57,587 bases of DNA from Pseudomonadota bacterium (lineage in GTDB: Bacteria; Pseudomonadota; Gammaproteobacteria; Steroidobacterales; Steroidobacteraceae): NCBI GenBank assembly GCA_947459825.1, contig CANHFH010000005.1:1-57587 (forward strand). The letters are read 5' to 3'. The translations under genes were made by a program, and so were the position numbers. This document shows, piece after piece, positions 9,947 to 23,597 of this stretch; position 1 is the stretch's first letter, and each line of letters begins with the position of its first letter. The notes under the pieces are model-generated. The model had not been told where the DNA came from, ran no database searches, and saw nothing but the letters and a program-made list of their open reading frames with translations.

Positions 9947-11092
9947 ATGCTTGCCTATGAATCCCCCTGGATGGACGACGACCTGCAGACCTTCCGCGAG
10001 ACCGTCGCCCGATTCGTCGAGACCGAGATGGTGCCGAACGACCCGAAGTGGCGGGCCCAGCACGGTGTCGGCAAGGAGATCTGGCGCAAGGCCGGCGAGA
10101 TGGGGCTGCTGTGCCTCGACCTGCCCGCCGAATACGGCTGCGGCGGCGGTGACTTCCGTCACGAGGCCGTGCTCTACGAAGAGCTCTCGCGTCGGGGTCT
10201 CTCGGGCTTCGGCCAGGGCGTGCACAGCATGTGCGCGCACTATGTCTACAACTACGGCACCGAGGCGCAGAAGCAGCGCTGGCTGCCGCGCATGGCGCGC
10301 GGCGAGCTCATCGGCGCCATCGCGATGACCGAGCCCGGTGCCGGTTCGGACCTGCAGGGCGTGCGCACGCGTGCCGTGCTCGAGGGCGACCACTACCGCA
10401 TCAACGGCTCGAAGATCTTCATCACCAACGGCGGTCAGGCGTCGCTCCTGATGCTGGTCACGCGCACCAACACCGAGGACCGCAAGCGCGGTCTGTCGCT
10501 GATCATGGTCGAGACCGAGAACCTGCCGGGTTACCGCGTCGGCCGCGTGCTCGACAAGATGGGCATGCCGGCGCAGGACACCGCGGAACTCTTCTTCGAG
10601 GATGTGCGCGTCCCCGCCGATTGTCGGCTCGGCGCCGAGGAAGGCCTCGGCATGTACCAGCTGATGGGTGATCTGCCCTATGAGCGGCTCGTCATCGCGC
10701 TGTGCGGTGTCGGCGCGATGGAAGGCGCGGTCGCCGAGACCTCGAAGTATGTGAAGGAGCGCAAGGCCTTCGGTCAGGTCATCGGCCAGATGCAGCACAT
10801 CCGCTTCAAGCTCGCCGAGTGCGCGACCATCACCCGCGTGGCGCGCGTCTTCGTCGACGACTGCATCATGAAGCTGATGCAGGGCAAGCTCGACACCGAG
10901 ACCGCCTCGATGGCCAAGTATTGGGTGACCGACATGCAGCAGCAGGTCATCGACGAGTGCGTGCAGCTGCACGGCGGCTACGGCTACATGAACGAGTACC
11001 TCGTCTGCCGCATGTTCGCCGACTCGCGTGTGCAGCGCATCTACGGCGGCACCAACGAGATCATGAAGGAGCTGATCTCGCGCTCGGTCTGA
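9947..11092 (+). CDS. acyl-CoA dehydrogenase, long-chain type (copy 1)
   Basis: This 381-residue FAD enzyme should oxidise acyl-CoA to 2-enoyl-CoA. Features are AMTEPGAGSDLQG (FAD/substrate loop), RINGSKIFITNGG, the QLHGGYGYMNEY motif and the C-terminal IYGGTNEIMKE. As in mitochondrial long-chain enzymes (ACADL), the C-terminal site reads IYGGT rather than IYEGT, and the catalytic Glu is expected at residue 246 in LPYERL. A TTG at 9941 sits 7 bases after an AAGGAG box (9928-9933) and may be the true start; ATG 9947 is given. It is about 93% identical to the gene at 53764. The convergent FadH-like gene ends one base beyond its stop. Confidence 0.93.
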   Translation: MLAYESPWMDDDLQTFRETVARFVETEMVPNDPKWRAQHGVGKEIWRKAGEMGLLCLDLPAEYGCGGGDFRHEAVLYEELSRRGLSGFGQGVHSMCAHYVYNYGTEAQKQRWLPRMARGELIGAIAMTEPGAGSDLQGVRTRAVLEGDHYRINGSKIFITNGGQASLLMLVTRTNTEDRKRGLSLIMVETENLPGYRVGRVLDKMGMPAQDTAELFFEDVRVPADCRLGAEEGLGMYQLMGDLPYERLVIALCGVGAMEGAVAETSKYVKERKAFGQVIGQMQHIRFKLAECATITRVARVFVDDCIMKLMQGKLDTETASMAKYWVTDMQQQVIDECVQLHGGYGYMNEYLVCRMFADSRVQRIYGGTNEIMKELISRSV

Positions 11093-11093
11093 G

Positions 11094-14208
<3,115 letters not shown>

Positions 14209-14212
<4 letters not shown>

Positions 14213-15168
14213 GGGGCCGTCCCCGGCAGGGCGCGCCCTTGCGGCGATGCCGCGGCGTGGAACTCGGTGGCGATGCGCGCCACCAGCTGTGCGACCGGCA
14301 GCACGGCGTCGACACCGCTCACGGAGTGCCCGGCGCTCCACAGATCGCGCCAACGGGCGGGAGGAGGGGCAGCACCGCCATGCACCTGCGCTGCGGTCGC
14401 GCGGCCCAGTTCCTCGGGGATCGCGTCCGGGTCGAGGCCGGCGGCCGCCAGCGACGGGCGGAGCATGCTGGTCGGCAGGCCGGTGAAGGCGGAGGTGAGC
14501 AGCACATCGTCCATGCCGCTCTCGACGAGCATCTTTTTGTAGGCCGCGGGCGCGGGGCTCTCCTCGGTGGCGATGAACCGCGTGCCCATGTAGCCGAGGT
14601 CGCAGCCGAGCGTGACCGCGGCTCGCAGCGCGACGCCGTCGGCGAGACCGCCCGCGAGCACCACCGGACCGTCGAAGAATCCGCGTACCGCGCGCGCGAA
14701 GGCGAAGCCGTTGAGGTGGCCAGTCTGTCCGCCGGCGCCCGCGGTGAGCAGCACGAGACCGTCGACACCGGCCGCCAAGGCTTTCCGCGCGTGCGCGACC
14801 GAGGCGACATCGGCGAACACCAGCGCGCCCGCGTCGTGCAGCGGTCCGACCACCGCGGCGGGCGAACCGACGCTCGTGATCACCATCTCGACGCGGTGTG
14901 CGCAGAGCCGCTCCAGGTGCTCGCGGAGGTCAGGGCGGCGGATCACGAGGTTGGCGCAGAACGGCGCGTCGTCCGGCCCGAGCTCCGCACGCAACCGCGC
15001 GAGCCAGCCGTCGAGCTCCTCGGGCGTCCGGCAGTTCGCGGTCGGGAAGGCACCGATCACGCCGGCTCGACAGGCGGCGATGACGAGCCGCGGATCGGAC
15101 ACGGTGAACATCGGCGCAGCGATCAGCGGCAGCGACAGCCGCCGTGCGAGGCTCTGGGGCAGCGACAT
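14209..15168 (-). CDS. nitronate monooxygenase / enoyl-reductase-like FMN protein
   Basis: The 319-residue protein is an FMN-binding TIM barrel of the nitronate monooxygenase (2-nitropropane dioxygenase) group. It begins LPLIAAPMFTVSDPRLV, has LLTAGAGGQTGHLNGFAFA (phosphate-binding region), PVVLAGGLADGVAL and MGTRFIATEES. Members next to acyl-CoA genes are common in catabolic operons and may handle nitronates or act as enoyl reductases; the true substrate cannot be read from the sequence. Its ATG directly abuts the stop of the CoA ligase, and its stop overlaps the kinase start. Confidence 0.88.
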
Positions 15169-16725
<1,557 letters not shown>

Positions 16726-16726
16726 G

Positions 16727-17734
16727 TCAGCGTCTCGCGAAACAGCTATCGAAGAAACGGAGGGTCGCGGCATGCGCGCGTTCCTCCTCGCGCCGCTGCT
16801 CGTCGGTCTTCGCGCCGCGCCCCGCGCGCGCGCCGAATTCGCCCTCGCGGCCCCAGTAGAAGCCGTGCAGGCTTTTGTCCACGGCGACGATCTCCGCGGG
16901 GTTCCCCGCGCGGGCGAGCGCATCGATGAGGCCTTGCACCATCACTGGCGGCACCTGCTCGTCGGCGCGGCTCGTCAGCAGCAGCACGCGGGCACGGATC
17001 TTCGCGGCGTCGGCCTGCGAGGAGTGCGCGACGAGCAGCTGCTCCGGGGTCTGCTGGGCGCGCTGCGACGCCCTGCTTACGGCGAGCTGCAGCCGTTCAC
17101 GGGTCGCACCCATCCACGCCTCCGCCCCGGGCGAGATCTGCGACCAGGGCGGCTGCGTCTTGTCACCGAAGAACGCCGGCGGATGCGTGAGGAAGGGCGA
17201 ACCGGCGCCGACGCACTTCATGGCGGTCGGGTCGAGCACCGCAGCGCGCAGCGTAAGGCGGCCGCCGTTGCTGCCGCCGAACACGCCGACGCGGCGCGGG
17301 TCGGCCTTCGGCAGCTGGGCGGCGTAGCGCACGGCGTCCACGAGGTCGGTCTCCTCGGCCCCGAACCAGTCGTTGCGGTAGCCCGGCGCGAGGATGATCC
17401 AGTCCTTGAGGTTGAAGAGCTGCACCATGGGCGCATCGCTCGCCGGGTCGGCGACATTGCGCAGCACCTCGTAGCTGCGGTCGCCTTGGCCGCCGTGCAC
17501 GGCGACGAGCACCGGGAAAGGTCCGGGGCCCGAGGGCATCGAGAGCACGGCCTTGAGCGGTCGGCCGTCGCGCGCGGGGAGGGTGATCTCGGTGACGGTA
17601 CGCTGCGGCGCCGCAGCAGGCGCGGCGCTCGCAAGCGCGGGCTTCGACTGCGACGCCGAAGGGGCACCCGCGCAGGCGCCGAGCGCCAGAGACACGGACA
17701 GCGTAGTGATGGCGATCGCGTACAGACGGGTCAT
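16727..17734 (-). CDS. alpha/beta hydrolase lipoprotein, prolyl-oligopeptidase/dienelactone-hydrolase type
   Basis: The 335-residue protein has an export signal ending in the lipobox LGAC (Cys21). The hydrolase core shows LVAVHGGQGDRS (oxyanion region), the nucleophile Ser155 in GGSNG, a late Asp in SRADEQVP and a terminal His in the SLHGFYWGREGEF segment. ATG 17734 follows a GAGGAAG box by 5 bases. The region around the catalytic His and the C-terminal tail closely resembles the protein at 34315, which has an EF-hand instead of a lipobox, so the two are paralogues serving different operons. It probably cleaves an ester at the outer membrane or in the periplasm. Confidence 0.85.
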   Translation of the reverse strand: MTRLYAIAITTLSVSLALGACAGAPSASQSKPALASAAPAAAPQRTVTEITLPARDGRPLKAVLSMPSGPGPFPVLVAVHGGQGDRSYEVLRNVADPASDAPMVQLFNLKDWIILAPGYRNDWFGAEETDLVDAVRYAAQLPKADPRRVGVFGGSNGGRLTLRAAVLDPTAMKCVGAGSPFLTHPPAFFGDKTQPPWSQISPGAEAWMGATRERLQLAVSRASQRAQQTPEQLLVAHSSQADAAKIRARVLLLTSRADEQVPPVMVQGLIDALARAGNPAEIVAVDKSLHGFYWGREGEFGARAGRGAKTDEQRREEERAHAATLRFFDSCFARR

Positions 17735-17772
17735 CGTGCTTCCTCGCATGGTGTCGCTCCGGTCCGGTGGAC

Positions 17773-18801
17773 TCAAGGGGGCAGGGTGAGCGGACGCAGG
17801 AAATCCCAGATGTACGCCGGGCCGTCGACTTCGCGGCTGACGGAACCGCGCGCTTCGCCGAGTCCGGCTTCGCGTTGCAGCCGCGCAGGTGTGCGACCGT
17901 CGGTGCCGGGCATGGAATGGCCACCGCCGGTCACGGTCATCAGGCGCGTGGTGGCGGCGCATCGGACGCCGTCCTCCACGCGGATGGTGGTCCCGTCGTC
18001 GGGGAGCCTGTCCGGCCAGTCCTCGCGCGTGACGCGCTTCGGATCGCAACGGTTCGCTTTGCGCCAGAAGTCGAAGGTCGGCCGCGCACCGATGACGGTG
18101 CCGCGGTCCTGCCGGGTCGCCGCGGCGACCGCGCCTCCCGCGTAGGGCATCATGTCGTCGTCGGTGCCCGAGATGAGCAGCATCGGGATCGGTCGTGAGG
18201 GCTTGCAGCGGTCGACGAAGTTGGTCGGCAGGCTGCCCGAGACCGCCGCCCCGCCGGCCACGGCATCGGCGAGTTCGCAGGCGAGCCGCAGCGTCATCAG
18301 CGCACCGTTGGAGCCGCCGGTCACATAGATGCGCCGCGGGTCGGCGGTGCCGTCGGCGACGAAGCGCGCGATCATGGCGCGGAAGAATGCGACATCGTCC
18401 GGTGCACCGCCGCGCTCGAGCAGGAAACCGGTGTCGCGGCCGTCGTTCCAGCCGGCGCCGAGGCCGTTCGGATGCACGGTCACGAAGCCCTCGCGAGGCG
18501 CGATGTCCTGGAAGCGGTAGCGGAAGGTCACGCGGGCGTCCGAGGTGCCGCCGCCGTGCAGCACGAAGAGCAGCGGCCGCGGCTTTGGGGTCTCGAGGGC
18601 GGGCGCGACGAGCCAGTAGCTGCGCGTCCGCCCATCGACCTCCAAGGTCTGCTGCACCGCCCCGGCCGGCGTCGCTTTGGCGAGCGCCTGCTCGCGCGCC
18701 GAGGGCGCCGCAGCCGCGCCGTCGGCCTGCTGCGCCGTGGAGTGGACGGCCGCGACCGCCGTCAGACAGACGGCGACCGCGGCGACGGTCCGGGCGGTCA
18801 T
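17773..18801 (-). CDS. secreted PHB-depolymerase/feruloyl-esterase-like hydrolase (LpqC type)
   Basis: This 342-residue secreted esterase has a short signal peptide (about 1-23). LLFVLHGGGTSDAR carries the oxyanion hole, the nucleophile is Ser164 in TGGSNG, ISGTDDDMMPY carries the acidic residue, and the catalytic His is in TGGGHSMPG. The family (esterase PHB, LpqC/CE1-like) cuts polyester or aryl-ester bonds. Start ATG 18801 lies 7 bases after the TonB receptor stop, so it is the second gene of the operon. It likely acts on the compound that the receptor binds. Confidence 0.86.
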   Translation of the reverse strand: MTARTVAAVAVCLTAVAAVHSTAQQADGAAAAPSAREQALAKATPAGAVQQTLEVDGRTRSYWLVAPALETPKPRPLLFVLHGGGTSDARVTFRYRFQDIAPREGFVTVHPNGLGAGWNDGRDTGFLLERGGAPDDVAFFRAMIARFVADGTADPRRIYVTGGSNGALMTLRLACELADAVAGGAAVSGSLPTNFVDRCKPSRPIPMLLISGTDDDMMPYAGGAVAAATRQDRGTVIGARPTFDFWRKANRCDPKRVTREDWPDRLPDDGTTIRVEDGVRCAATTRLMTVTGGGHSMPGTDGRTPARLQREAGLGEARGSVSREVDGPAYIWDFLRPLTLPP

Positions 18802-18808
18802 GCGCCGA

Positions 18809-21187
18809 TCAGAACTTGTAGCCGACCGCCACGCGCCAGGTGCGCGGCTGGTTCTGCTGGGCGTTGAACGAGAGGTTGCCCGGCGAGATGTTGAAATAGC
18901 TCTCGTCGAGCACGTTCTTGCCGCTGAACACGAGACGCCAGCTGTCGCTCTCGACGCCGATCGAGGCGTCGACCAGGCTGACATCGTCCATCTTGTTGTT
19001 GTTGCTCGGGTCCTCGAAACCGCCGAACTCGCCGCGCCAGGCGAGCAGGGTGACGAGATCGAGGTCCTTGCCGACGGGCGTACGCCACGACAGCGAGGTG
19101 GCGGTGGTCCAATCGCGCAGCCGCTGCAGGCTCTTGCCGTCGATCGAGACCGTGGTCAGCGTGGTCGCGGGGTTCGTCTGCTGGTTGGCGTAGACGAAAC
19201 CGCCGTCGTACTCGCCCTTCGCCCAAGCGAAGGCGAGACGCAGCGACAACGACCCCGCGCCGACCTCGAAGCGCTGCGCCAGTTCGCCGTCGACGCCGTA
19301 CTGGAAGGAATCGCCGGCGCTCGCCAACACGCCGACGTTGCGGACGGTGTTGGTCGCGGCTGTGCCGGTGAACACCGCGTAGTTCACGAGGGTGCCCGTC
19401 TTGAGGTTGTAGTAACCGTTGAGCGAGTAGCGCAGGCCGCCGGCGAACCGGCCGCGCAGACCGGCTTCATAGGCCTTCACGAACTCCTCACCGTAGGACA
19501 GCGGCACGGCGATGTTGCTGACGCCGTCGCCCGGCTCGCCGATGTCGTTGTTGAAGCCGCCGGCGCGGAAACCCGTGCCGATGCGGCCGAACAGGTACTG
19601 CCGGTCGGCGTACTGCCAGGTGACCGAGGCGCTCGGCGTCCAGCGGTCGAAGGTCTCGGACGCGAGGATGTTGCGCGTCAGCTGCTCGTTGACCGTGGCG
19701 GTGGCGGGGTTGTCGAGACGGAAGACGTTAGACAGCCTGAAGTTCTTGTCGTCCTTGTTGTAGCGGGTGTCGACGCTCAGCTGCAGACGATCGCTCGGTC
19801 GCCAGTTGACGGCCGCATAGCCGGCGTATGACTTGTCGTCGACGCCGGAGTTCTCGACCCGGTAGCCGTTCCGGGCCGTGGTCTGCACGGTCGCGAGCGT
19901 GCAGGTCGGTGCGACCGTACAGTCGGCGGGCAGCGTCGTCGGGACATCGGTGATGCCGTCGAAGATCTCGTTGCGGTTCGCATCGGCGTAACGGTCGGTG
20001 CGGAAGGTGGAGTCGACCTTGTTGTATTCCGCGCCGACCAGCCAGTCGACGGCACCGCCGGTGCCCGACAGCAGGCGCAGGTCCTGCGTGAACCGCTCGA
20101 ACTGCTCGGAGCCCTGCGCGACCGTCGGGATGAGACGCGCGACCTTGTTCGTGCCGAAGGCGTCGACGTCGGTGTTGGAGCGTGCGCCGCGTTCCCGCTG
20201 ACCGGTGGTGGACTGCAGCGTGAAGTCGCCGAACTTCAAGCTCATCTCGAGCAGCCGCGTGTCGGTGGCGCGATCGAAGTAGCTGTCGGTGTCCACGGGC
20301 TTCGTGAACCGCGGCACCGAGAAGCCGGAGGGTGCGCCCGTCGGATTGTTCGGCGGGTCGTCGGTCGCCAGCACCTGGCCGAAGGCGACCACATTGGGGC
20401 CGAACTCGTCTGCACGTTCGATGAGCAGGTTCGCGTCGAAGGCATCAGAGGGCTGCCAGCCGAGCTGCAGGCGGTAACCGGAGGCGTTCTCCCGGTCGAG
20501 CGTCTTGCCCGTGATCGAGCTTTTGTAGAAGCCGCGCTGCTGGTTGGACTTCAGGCCGCCGAGGCGCAGGTTCAGGCTCTCGGCGAGCGGTACGTTGAGC
20601 ACGATCTCGCCGGCCGAAGACTGGTTTGTGCCGTACTCGACATCGACCGATCCCTCGTACTTGTCGGTCGGGCGCTGCGAGACGATGTTGACGGCGCCGC
20701 CGAGGGCGTTGCGGCCGAAGAACGAGCCCTGCGGACCGCGCAGCACCGTCACGGAGCCGGCGTCGAAGAAATCGATGGGGATGAAGTTGCGCCCGCCGGC
20801 GTTGCCGCCCGGGATGAACATGCCGTTGCGGTAGAGGCCCGAGCCGGTCTCGGCGTTGTTCTGGCGCGCCGCGCCCTCGCCGCGGATCAGGAACTCGTCG
20901 TTGAAGCCCGAACCGTTGTCGATCACGGTGAGCGCCGGGGTGATGCGCGTCAGGTCCTTGCCGGAGCCGACATTCAACTCCCGCAGGTAGGACTCGTCGA
21001 AGTAGGAGATGGAGAGCGGGACGTCCTCGAGGCGCTCGGAGCGCTTGCGCGCCGTGACGACGACCTCTTCGAGCGTCGCGTCTGCGGCGGCGCCCGTCGC
21101 CTGCGCGCGGGTCGGCGCGGCGACCGAGAGGCCGGCGATCGTGGCGACGCCGGCGGCGAGGAGCGAGGTGGAAAGTCTGACGGTCAT
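18809..21187 (-). CDS. TonB-dependent receptor
   Basis: The 792-residue outer-membrane receptor begins with a signal peptide ending near APTRAQA, then a plug domain from EEVVVTARKRSERLEDVPLS, with VTVLRGPQGSFFGRNALGG in the plug. A 22-strand barrel follows and ends in the aromatic VAVGYKF, a normal beta-signal. No SusD gene is adjacent. It is the first gene of the leftward seven-gene operon and has a good promoter facing the divergent TetR gene. The receptor type (VVTARKR, ETGS plug) is typical for uptake of hydrophobic or aromatic compounds rather than siderophores, but that is only a tendency of the family. Confidence 0.94.
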   Translation of the reverse strand: MTVRLSTSLLAAGVATIAGLSVAAPTRAQATGAAADATLEEVVVTARKRSERLEDVPLSISYFDESYLRELNVGSGKDLTRITPALTVIDNGSGFNDEFLIRGEGAARQNNAETGSGLYRNGMFIPGGNAGGRNFIPIDFFDAGSVTVLRGPQGSFFGRNALGGAVNIVSQRPTDKYEGSVDVEYGTNQSSAGEIVLNVPLAESLNLRLGGLKSNQQRGFYKSSITGKTLDRENASGYRLQLGWQPSDAFDANLLIERADEFGPNVVAFGQVLATDDPPNNPTGAPSGFSVPRFTKPVDTDSYFDRATDTRLLEMSLKFGDFTLQSTTGQRERGARSNTDVDAFGTNKVARLIPTVAQGSEQFERFTQDLRLLSGTGGAVDWLVGAEYNKVDSTFRTDRYADANRNEIFDGITDVPTTLPADCTVAPTCTLATVQTTARNGYRVENSGVDDKSYAGYAAVNWRPSDRLQLSVDTRYNKDDKNFRLSNVFRLDNPATATVNEQLTRNILASETFDRWTPSASVTWQYADRQYLFGRIGTGFRAGGFNNDIGEPGDGVSNIAVPLSYGEEFVKAYEAGLRGRFAGGLRYSLNGYYNLKTGTLVNYAVFTGTAATNTVRNVGVLASAGDSFQYGVDGELAQRFEVGAGSLSLRLAFAWAKGEYDGGFVYANQQTNPATTLTTVSIDGKSLQRLRDWTTATSLSWRTPVGKDLDLVTLLAWRGEFGGFEDPSNNNKMDDVSLVDASIGVESDSWRLVFSGKNVLDESYFNISPGNLSFNAQQNQPRTWRVAVGYKF

Positions 21188-21244
21188 GGTGTTCCCCCAG
21201 GGTGATGCCCGACGATGCTTGCGCGGGACTAATCGGTACGGTGT

Positions 21245-21272
21245 AGTATCATTTATTCCGAAAATGAGTCAA
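21245..21272 (-). promoter_or_regulatory. promoter for the TonB-receptor operon, with candidate TetR operator
   Basis: Read leftward, the -35 box TTGACT (21267-21272) and -10 box GATACT (21245-21250) are separated by 16 bases. Inside the spacer lies the imperfect palindrome ATTTATTCCGAAAAT (21251-21265) with core TTC-C-GAA. It sits between the receptor operon and a divergent TetR gene, so it is a natural operator candidate. The region is clearly more AT-rich than its surroundings. Confidence 0.6.
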
Positions 21273-21295
21273 GGCATCGGCGACCGCCGGAGGTC

Positions 21296-21985
21296 GTGTT
21301 GAGTCCACCCCTCAAGACCCGTTCAGCCAAGGTCGCGCATCTCCCTGCGGGTCGGCCGCCGCGCGGCGTCGCCGATGCGCGGCGGCAGGAGCGCGAGGAT
21401 GAACTGCTGCGTGCGGCGGCAATGGTGTTGGCTCGCCGCGGTGTCCGCTCCACCTCGATGGACGCGCTGGCCGACGATATGGGGATACCCAAAAGCGTTC
21501 TATATAGGTACTTCGGCACCCGTGAGGCTCTGCTGGCCGCCATCCTCGGCGGTTTCGCCGCCCAGATGCGTGCGTTGCAGAGCCGGCCATGGCGCGGTCT
21601 GGGTCGCAACTTACGGGAGGTGGTGGCGCTGGCGCGCGCCAACCGCAGTGAATTCCTGCTGATCACCCGGCATTGCCCAGCGGATCCCGAGTACCGCTGC
21701 TATTTCGAGGACCTGCACACGAGCATCGTCGAGCGCACTGACGTGCTGCTGAAGGAGTCCAGCCACGCGCTGTCGGACGATGCCACGCTCCGTCAACTGT
21801 CGTCGCATGCCACCGCCGGGTTCCTCATCGATGCCGTCCTATGGTGGGTCGAACAGGGCGATGCTGCCCGTGACGACGACTTCGTGGCCTGGACCCGCAG
21901 GGCTATGGACACCATGTACGCCGGCTGGCAAGCGAGGCCCGAGATGCGCCCGACGCGTGCGCCGACGGATGCATCCGGAGCCTGA
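21296..21985 (+). CDS. TetR/AcrR-family transcriptional regulator
   Basis: The 229-residue protein has an N-terminal helix-turn-helix domain (about 38-85: ELLRAAAMVLARRGVRSTS, then MDALADDMGIPKSVLYRYF) and a C-terminal ligand domain with a Trp-rich end (AVLWWVEQG). GTG 21296 is given; TTG 21299 lies 5 bases after a GGAGG box (21289-21293) and is an equally good start. It is divergent from the TonB receptor operon and probably represses it until a ligand, perhaps an acyl-CoA intermediate, binds. Its 3' end overlaps the sigma-factor gene by 17 bases. Confidence 0.9.
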   Translation: MLSPPLKTRSAKVAHLPAGRPPRGVADARRQEREDELLRAAAMVLARRGVRSTSMDALADDMGIPKSVLYRYFGTREALLAAILGGFAAQMRALQSRPWRGLGRNLREVVALARANRSEFLLITRHCPADPEYRCYFEDLHTSIVERTDVLLKESSHALSDDATLRQLSSHATAGFLIDAVLWWVEQGDAARDDDFVAWTRRAMDTMYAGWQARPEMRPTRAPTDASGA

Positions 21986-22526
21986 GCAGCAGGATCCCGA
22001 CCATGACCTCGCAGCGCGCATCCGCCGCGGCGACCCTGCGGCGTTGCAGCGCTTGGTCGACGCGAAGCTGCCCCGCATCTTCGGCTTCGCGCGCCGCATG
22101 TTGGGCGATGCCGGCGACGCCGAGGATGTCGCGCAGGAGACCCTGCTGCGGACCTGGCAGCGTGCGCCGGACCGAGAGCCGGGTGGGCCACCGCTCGACG
22201 CCTGGATGCATACCGTCGCGATGAACCTCTGCCGGGACCGCCTGCGGCGTCGGCGCGAGACCTACGTCGAGGTGGTGCCCGACCTGCCCGGAGAGGGCCC
22301 GGGTCCGGTGGCGCGCCTCGAGGCAGCTTCTGACGCCGATCGGGTGCAGGCCGCGATCGCCCGCCTGCCGGCCCGGCAGCGCGAGGCGGTGGTCCTGTGC
22401 CATTTCCAGGAGATCTCGAACATCCGAGCGGCGGAAATGATGGAGATCAGCGTTGAAGCATTGGAAAGCCTGCTGTCGCGCGGTCGGCGAGCCCTGCGGG
22501 CGTTGCTCGCCGACCTGATGGCTTGA
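21969..22526 (+). CDS. ECF-type RNA polymerase sigma factor
   Basis: The 185-residue protein has sigma region 2 (LPRIFGFARRMLGDAGDAED then VAQETLLRTWQRA) and region 4 (IARLPARQREAVVLCHFQ, then SVEALESLLSRGRRALRALL). No region 1 or 3 is present, which defines the ECF group. ATG 21969 overlaps the TetR end by 17 bases; longer starts would run deep into the TetR gene. The next two genes encode small membrane proteins, as is usual for ECF systems. The signal is unknown. Confidence 0.92.
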   Translation: MHPEPEQQDPDHDLAARIRRGDPAALQRLVDAKLPRIFGFARRMLGDAGDAEDVAQETLLRTWQRAPDREPGGPPLDAWMHTVAMNLCRDRLRRRRETYVEVVPDLPGEGPGPVARLEAASDADRVQAAIARLPARQREAVVLCHFQEISNIRAAEMMEISVEALESLLSRGRRALRALLADLMA

Positions 22527-22576
22527 TCGGCAGGCGTATAGGTAAAGGATGGCCAAGGAAGGCTGAGGAAGAGGTC

Positions 22577-23032
22577 ATGGACAAGCAACGGTTGGAATCG
22601 ATCCTGGAGGCTTACGGCGCCGCCCCGCGCCGATGGCCGGCGAGCGAGCGCGAGGCGGCGCTGCAGGCGAGCGCCCGCTGGGCGGAGGAGATCGGCGGCA
22701 TCGAGGCGGAGGCCCGGGCCATCGACGCCGCGCTCGCACGGTCGACCGGGCCGGTCGTCGACGCAGCGCTGCGCGATCGGGTCGTGGCTGCCTTGTCCGC
22801 GGTCGATCGGGCCGCCACCGGCGGCACGACAGGCCCGCGCCGCGGTCTGCGGCCGGCGCCGCGTTGGGGTCTGGTGGCGGGTCTCGCCGCAGCCTGCTTC
22901 GGCGGTTATTCCTTCGCCGCCCTGCTCAATGCGGACCTCGCAGCCCGCCGCTACGAAGCGGCGGCGCTCGCCGTGGTGCAGGGTTATGACGACCCGACCC
23001 TGGATGTGCCGTCGCCCGAGGCTCATCGATGA
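22577..23032 (+). CDS. putative anti-sigma factor, single-pass membrane protein
   Basis: I recognise no named family. The 151-residue protein has a charged cytoplasmic part of about 95 residues starting MDKQRLESILEAYGAAPRRW, one membrane segment (about 98-118, GLVAGLAAACFGGYSFAALL), and a short periplasmic tail. The position directly after an ECF sigma gene and before a metal-sensor-like gene, with an ATGA overlap into the latter, suggests it holds the sigma factor at the membrane. This role is inferred from position and topology only. Confidence 0.6.
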   Translation: MDKQRLESILEAYGAAPRRWPASEREAALQASARWAEEIGGIEAEARAIDAALARSTGPVVDAALRDRVVAALSAVDRAATGGTTGPRRGLRPAPRWGLVAGLAAACFGGYSFAALLNADLAARRYEAAALAVVQGYDDPTLDVPSPEAHR

Positions 23033-23508
23033 GCGAGTCCTCGCAGCGCGACTGGCGTCGGGCTTTCCTCGCCGCCTTGGTGCTCAACGTCTTCCTCGCG
23101 ACGGCGTTGGTCGCGCTCGTTGCGCTCGTCTACCGTAGCGCGGGGGTCTGGCCGTTCGGTGGCGCATCGTCGGCGTTGCACCCTGGTCTTACGGCCGCGG
23201 AGCGGGACGGTCTGCGCGGCGCATTGCGCGCCGCCGCGCCGCGGATCGGTCCGTTGCTCGACGAGGCCCGTAGCGCGCGCGAGGCGTCGCGTGAGCTGCT
23301 GCGCGCCCCGGTGCTCGACCGCGTCGCCGTCGAGGCGGCGCTCGCACGCTCGCGCGAGGTCGAGGGCAGACTGAAGGTGGAGGTCGATCGCGCGATCCTC
23401 GGTTACGCAGCGACGCTGCCGCCGGAGCGTCGGGTCTTGGTCGGCGATACCGTCCGCCCCGGGCGCAGGATGCTCGACTCCGCCCGTATCGCGCCGGATC
23501 CCCGCTGA
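23029..23508 (+). CDS. periplasmic heavy-metal-sensor-like protein
   Basis: The 159-residue protein has one membrane anchor (about 12-35, AFLAALVLNVFLATALVALV) and a helical periplasmic region of about 120 residues. LTAAERDGLRGALRAAAPRI and later LPPERRVLVGDTVRPGRRML resemble the CnrX/Spy/CpxP-like heavy-metal-resistance domain. The start overlaps the previous stop as ATGA. It would sit with the putative anti-sigma factor and sense a periplasmic signal. No obvious His/Cys metal cluster is visible, so the metal link is weak. Confidence 0.6.
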   Translation: MSESSQRDWRRAFLAALVLNVFLATALVALVALVYRSAGVWPFGGASSALHPGLTAAERDGLRGALRAAAPRIGPLLDEARSAREASRELLRAPVLDRVAVEAALARSREVEGRLKVEVDRAILGYAATLPPERRVLVGDTVRPGRRMLDSARIAPDPR

Positions 23509-23597
23509 GGGCGACGGACTGCGCTTCCCCTGGCGTTAGCTTCACCAGACGCTTGCTCATCCATCCACGCCTAATCGGCTCACTTGAGGTACCCCCG

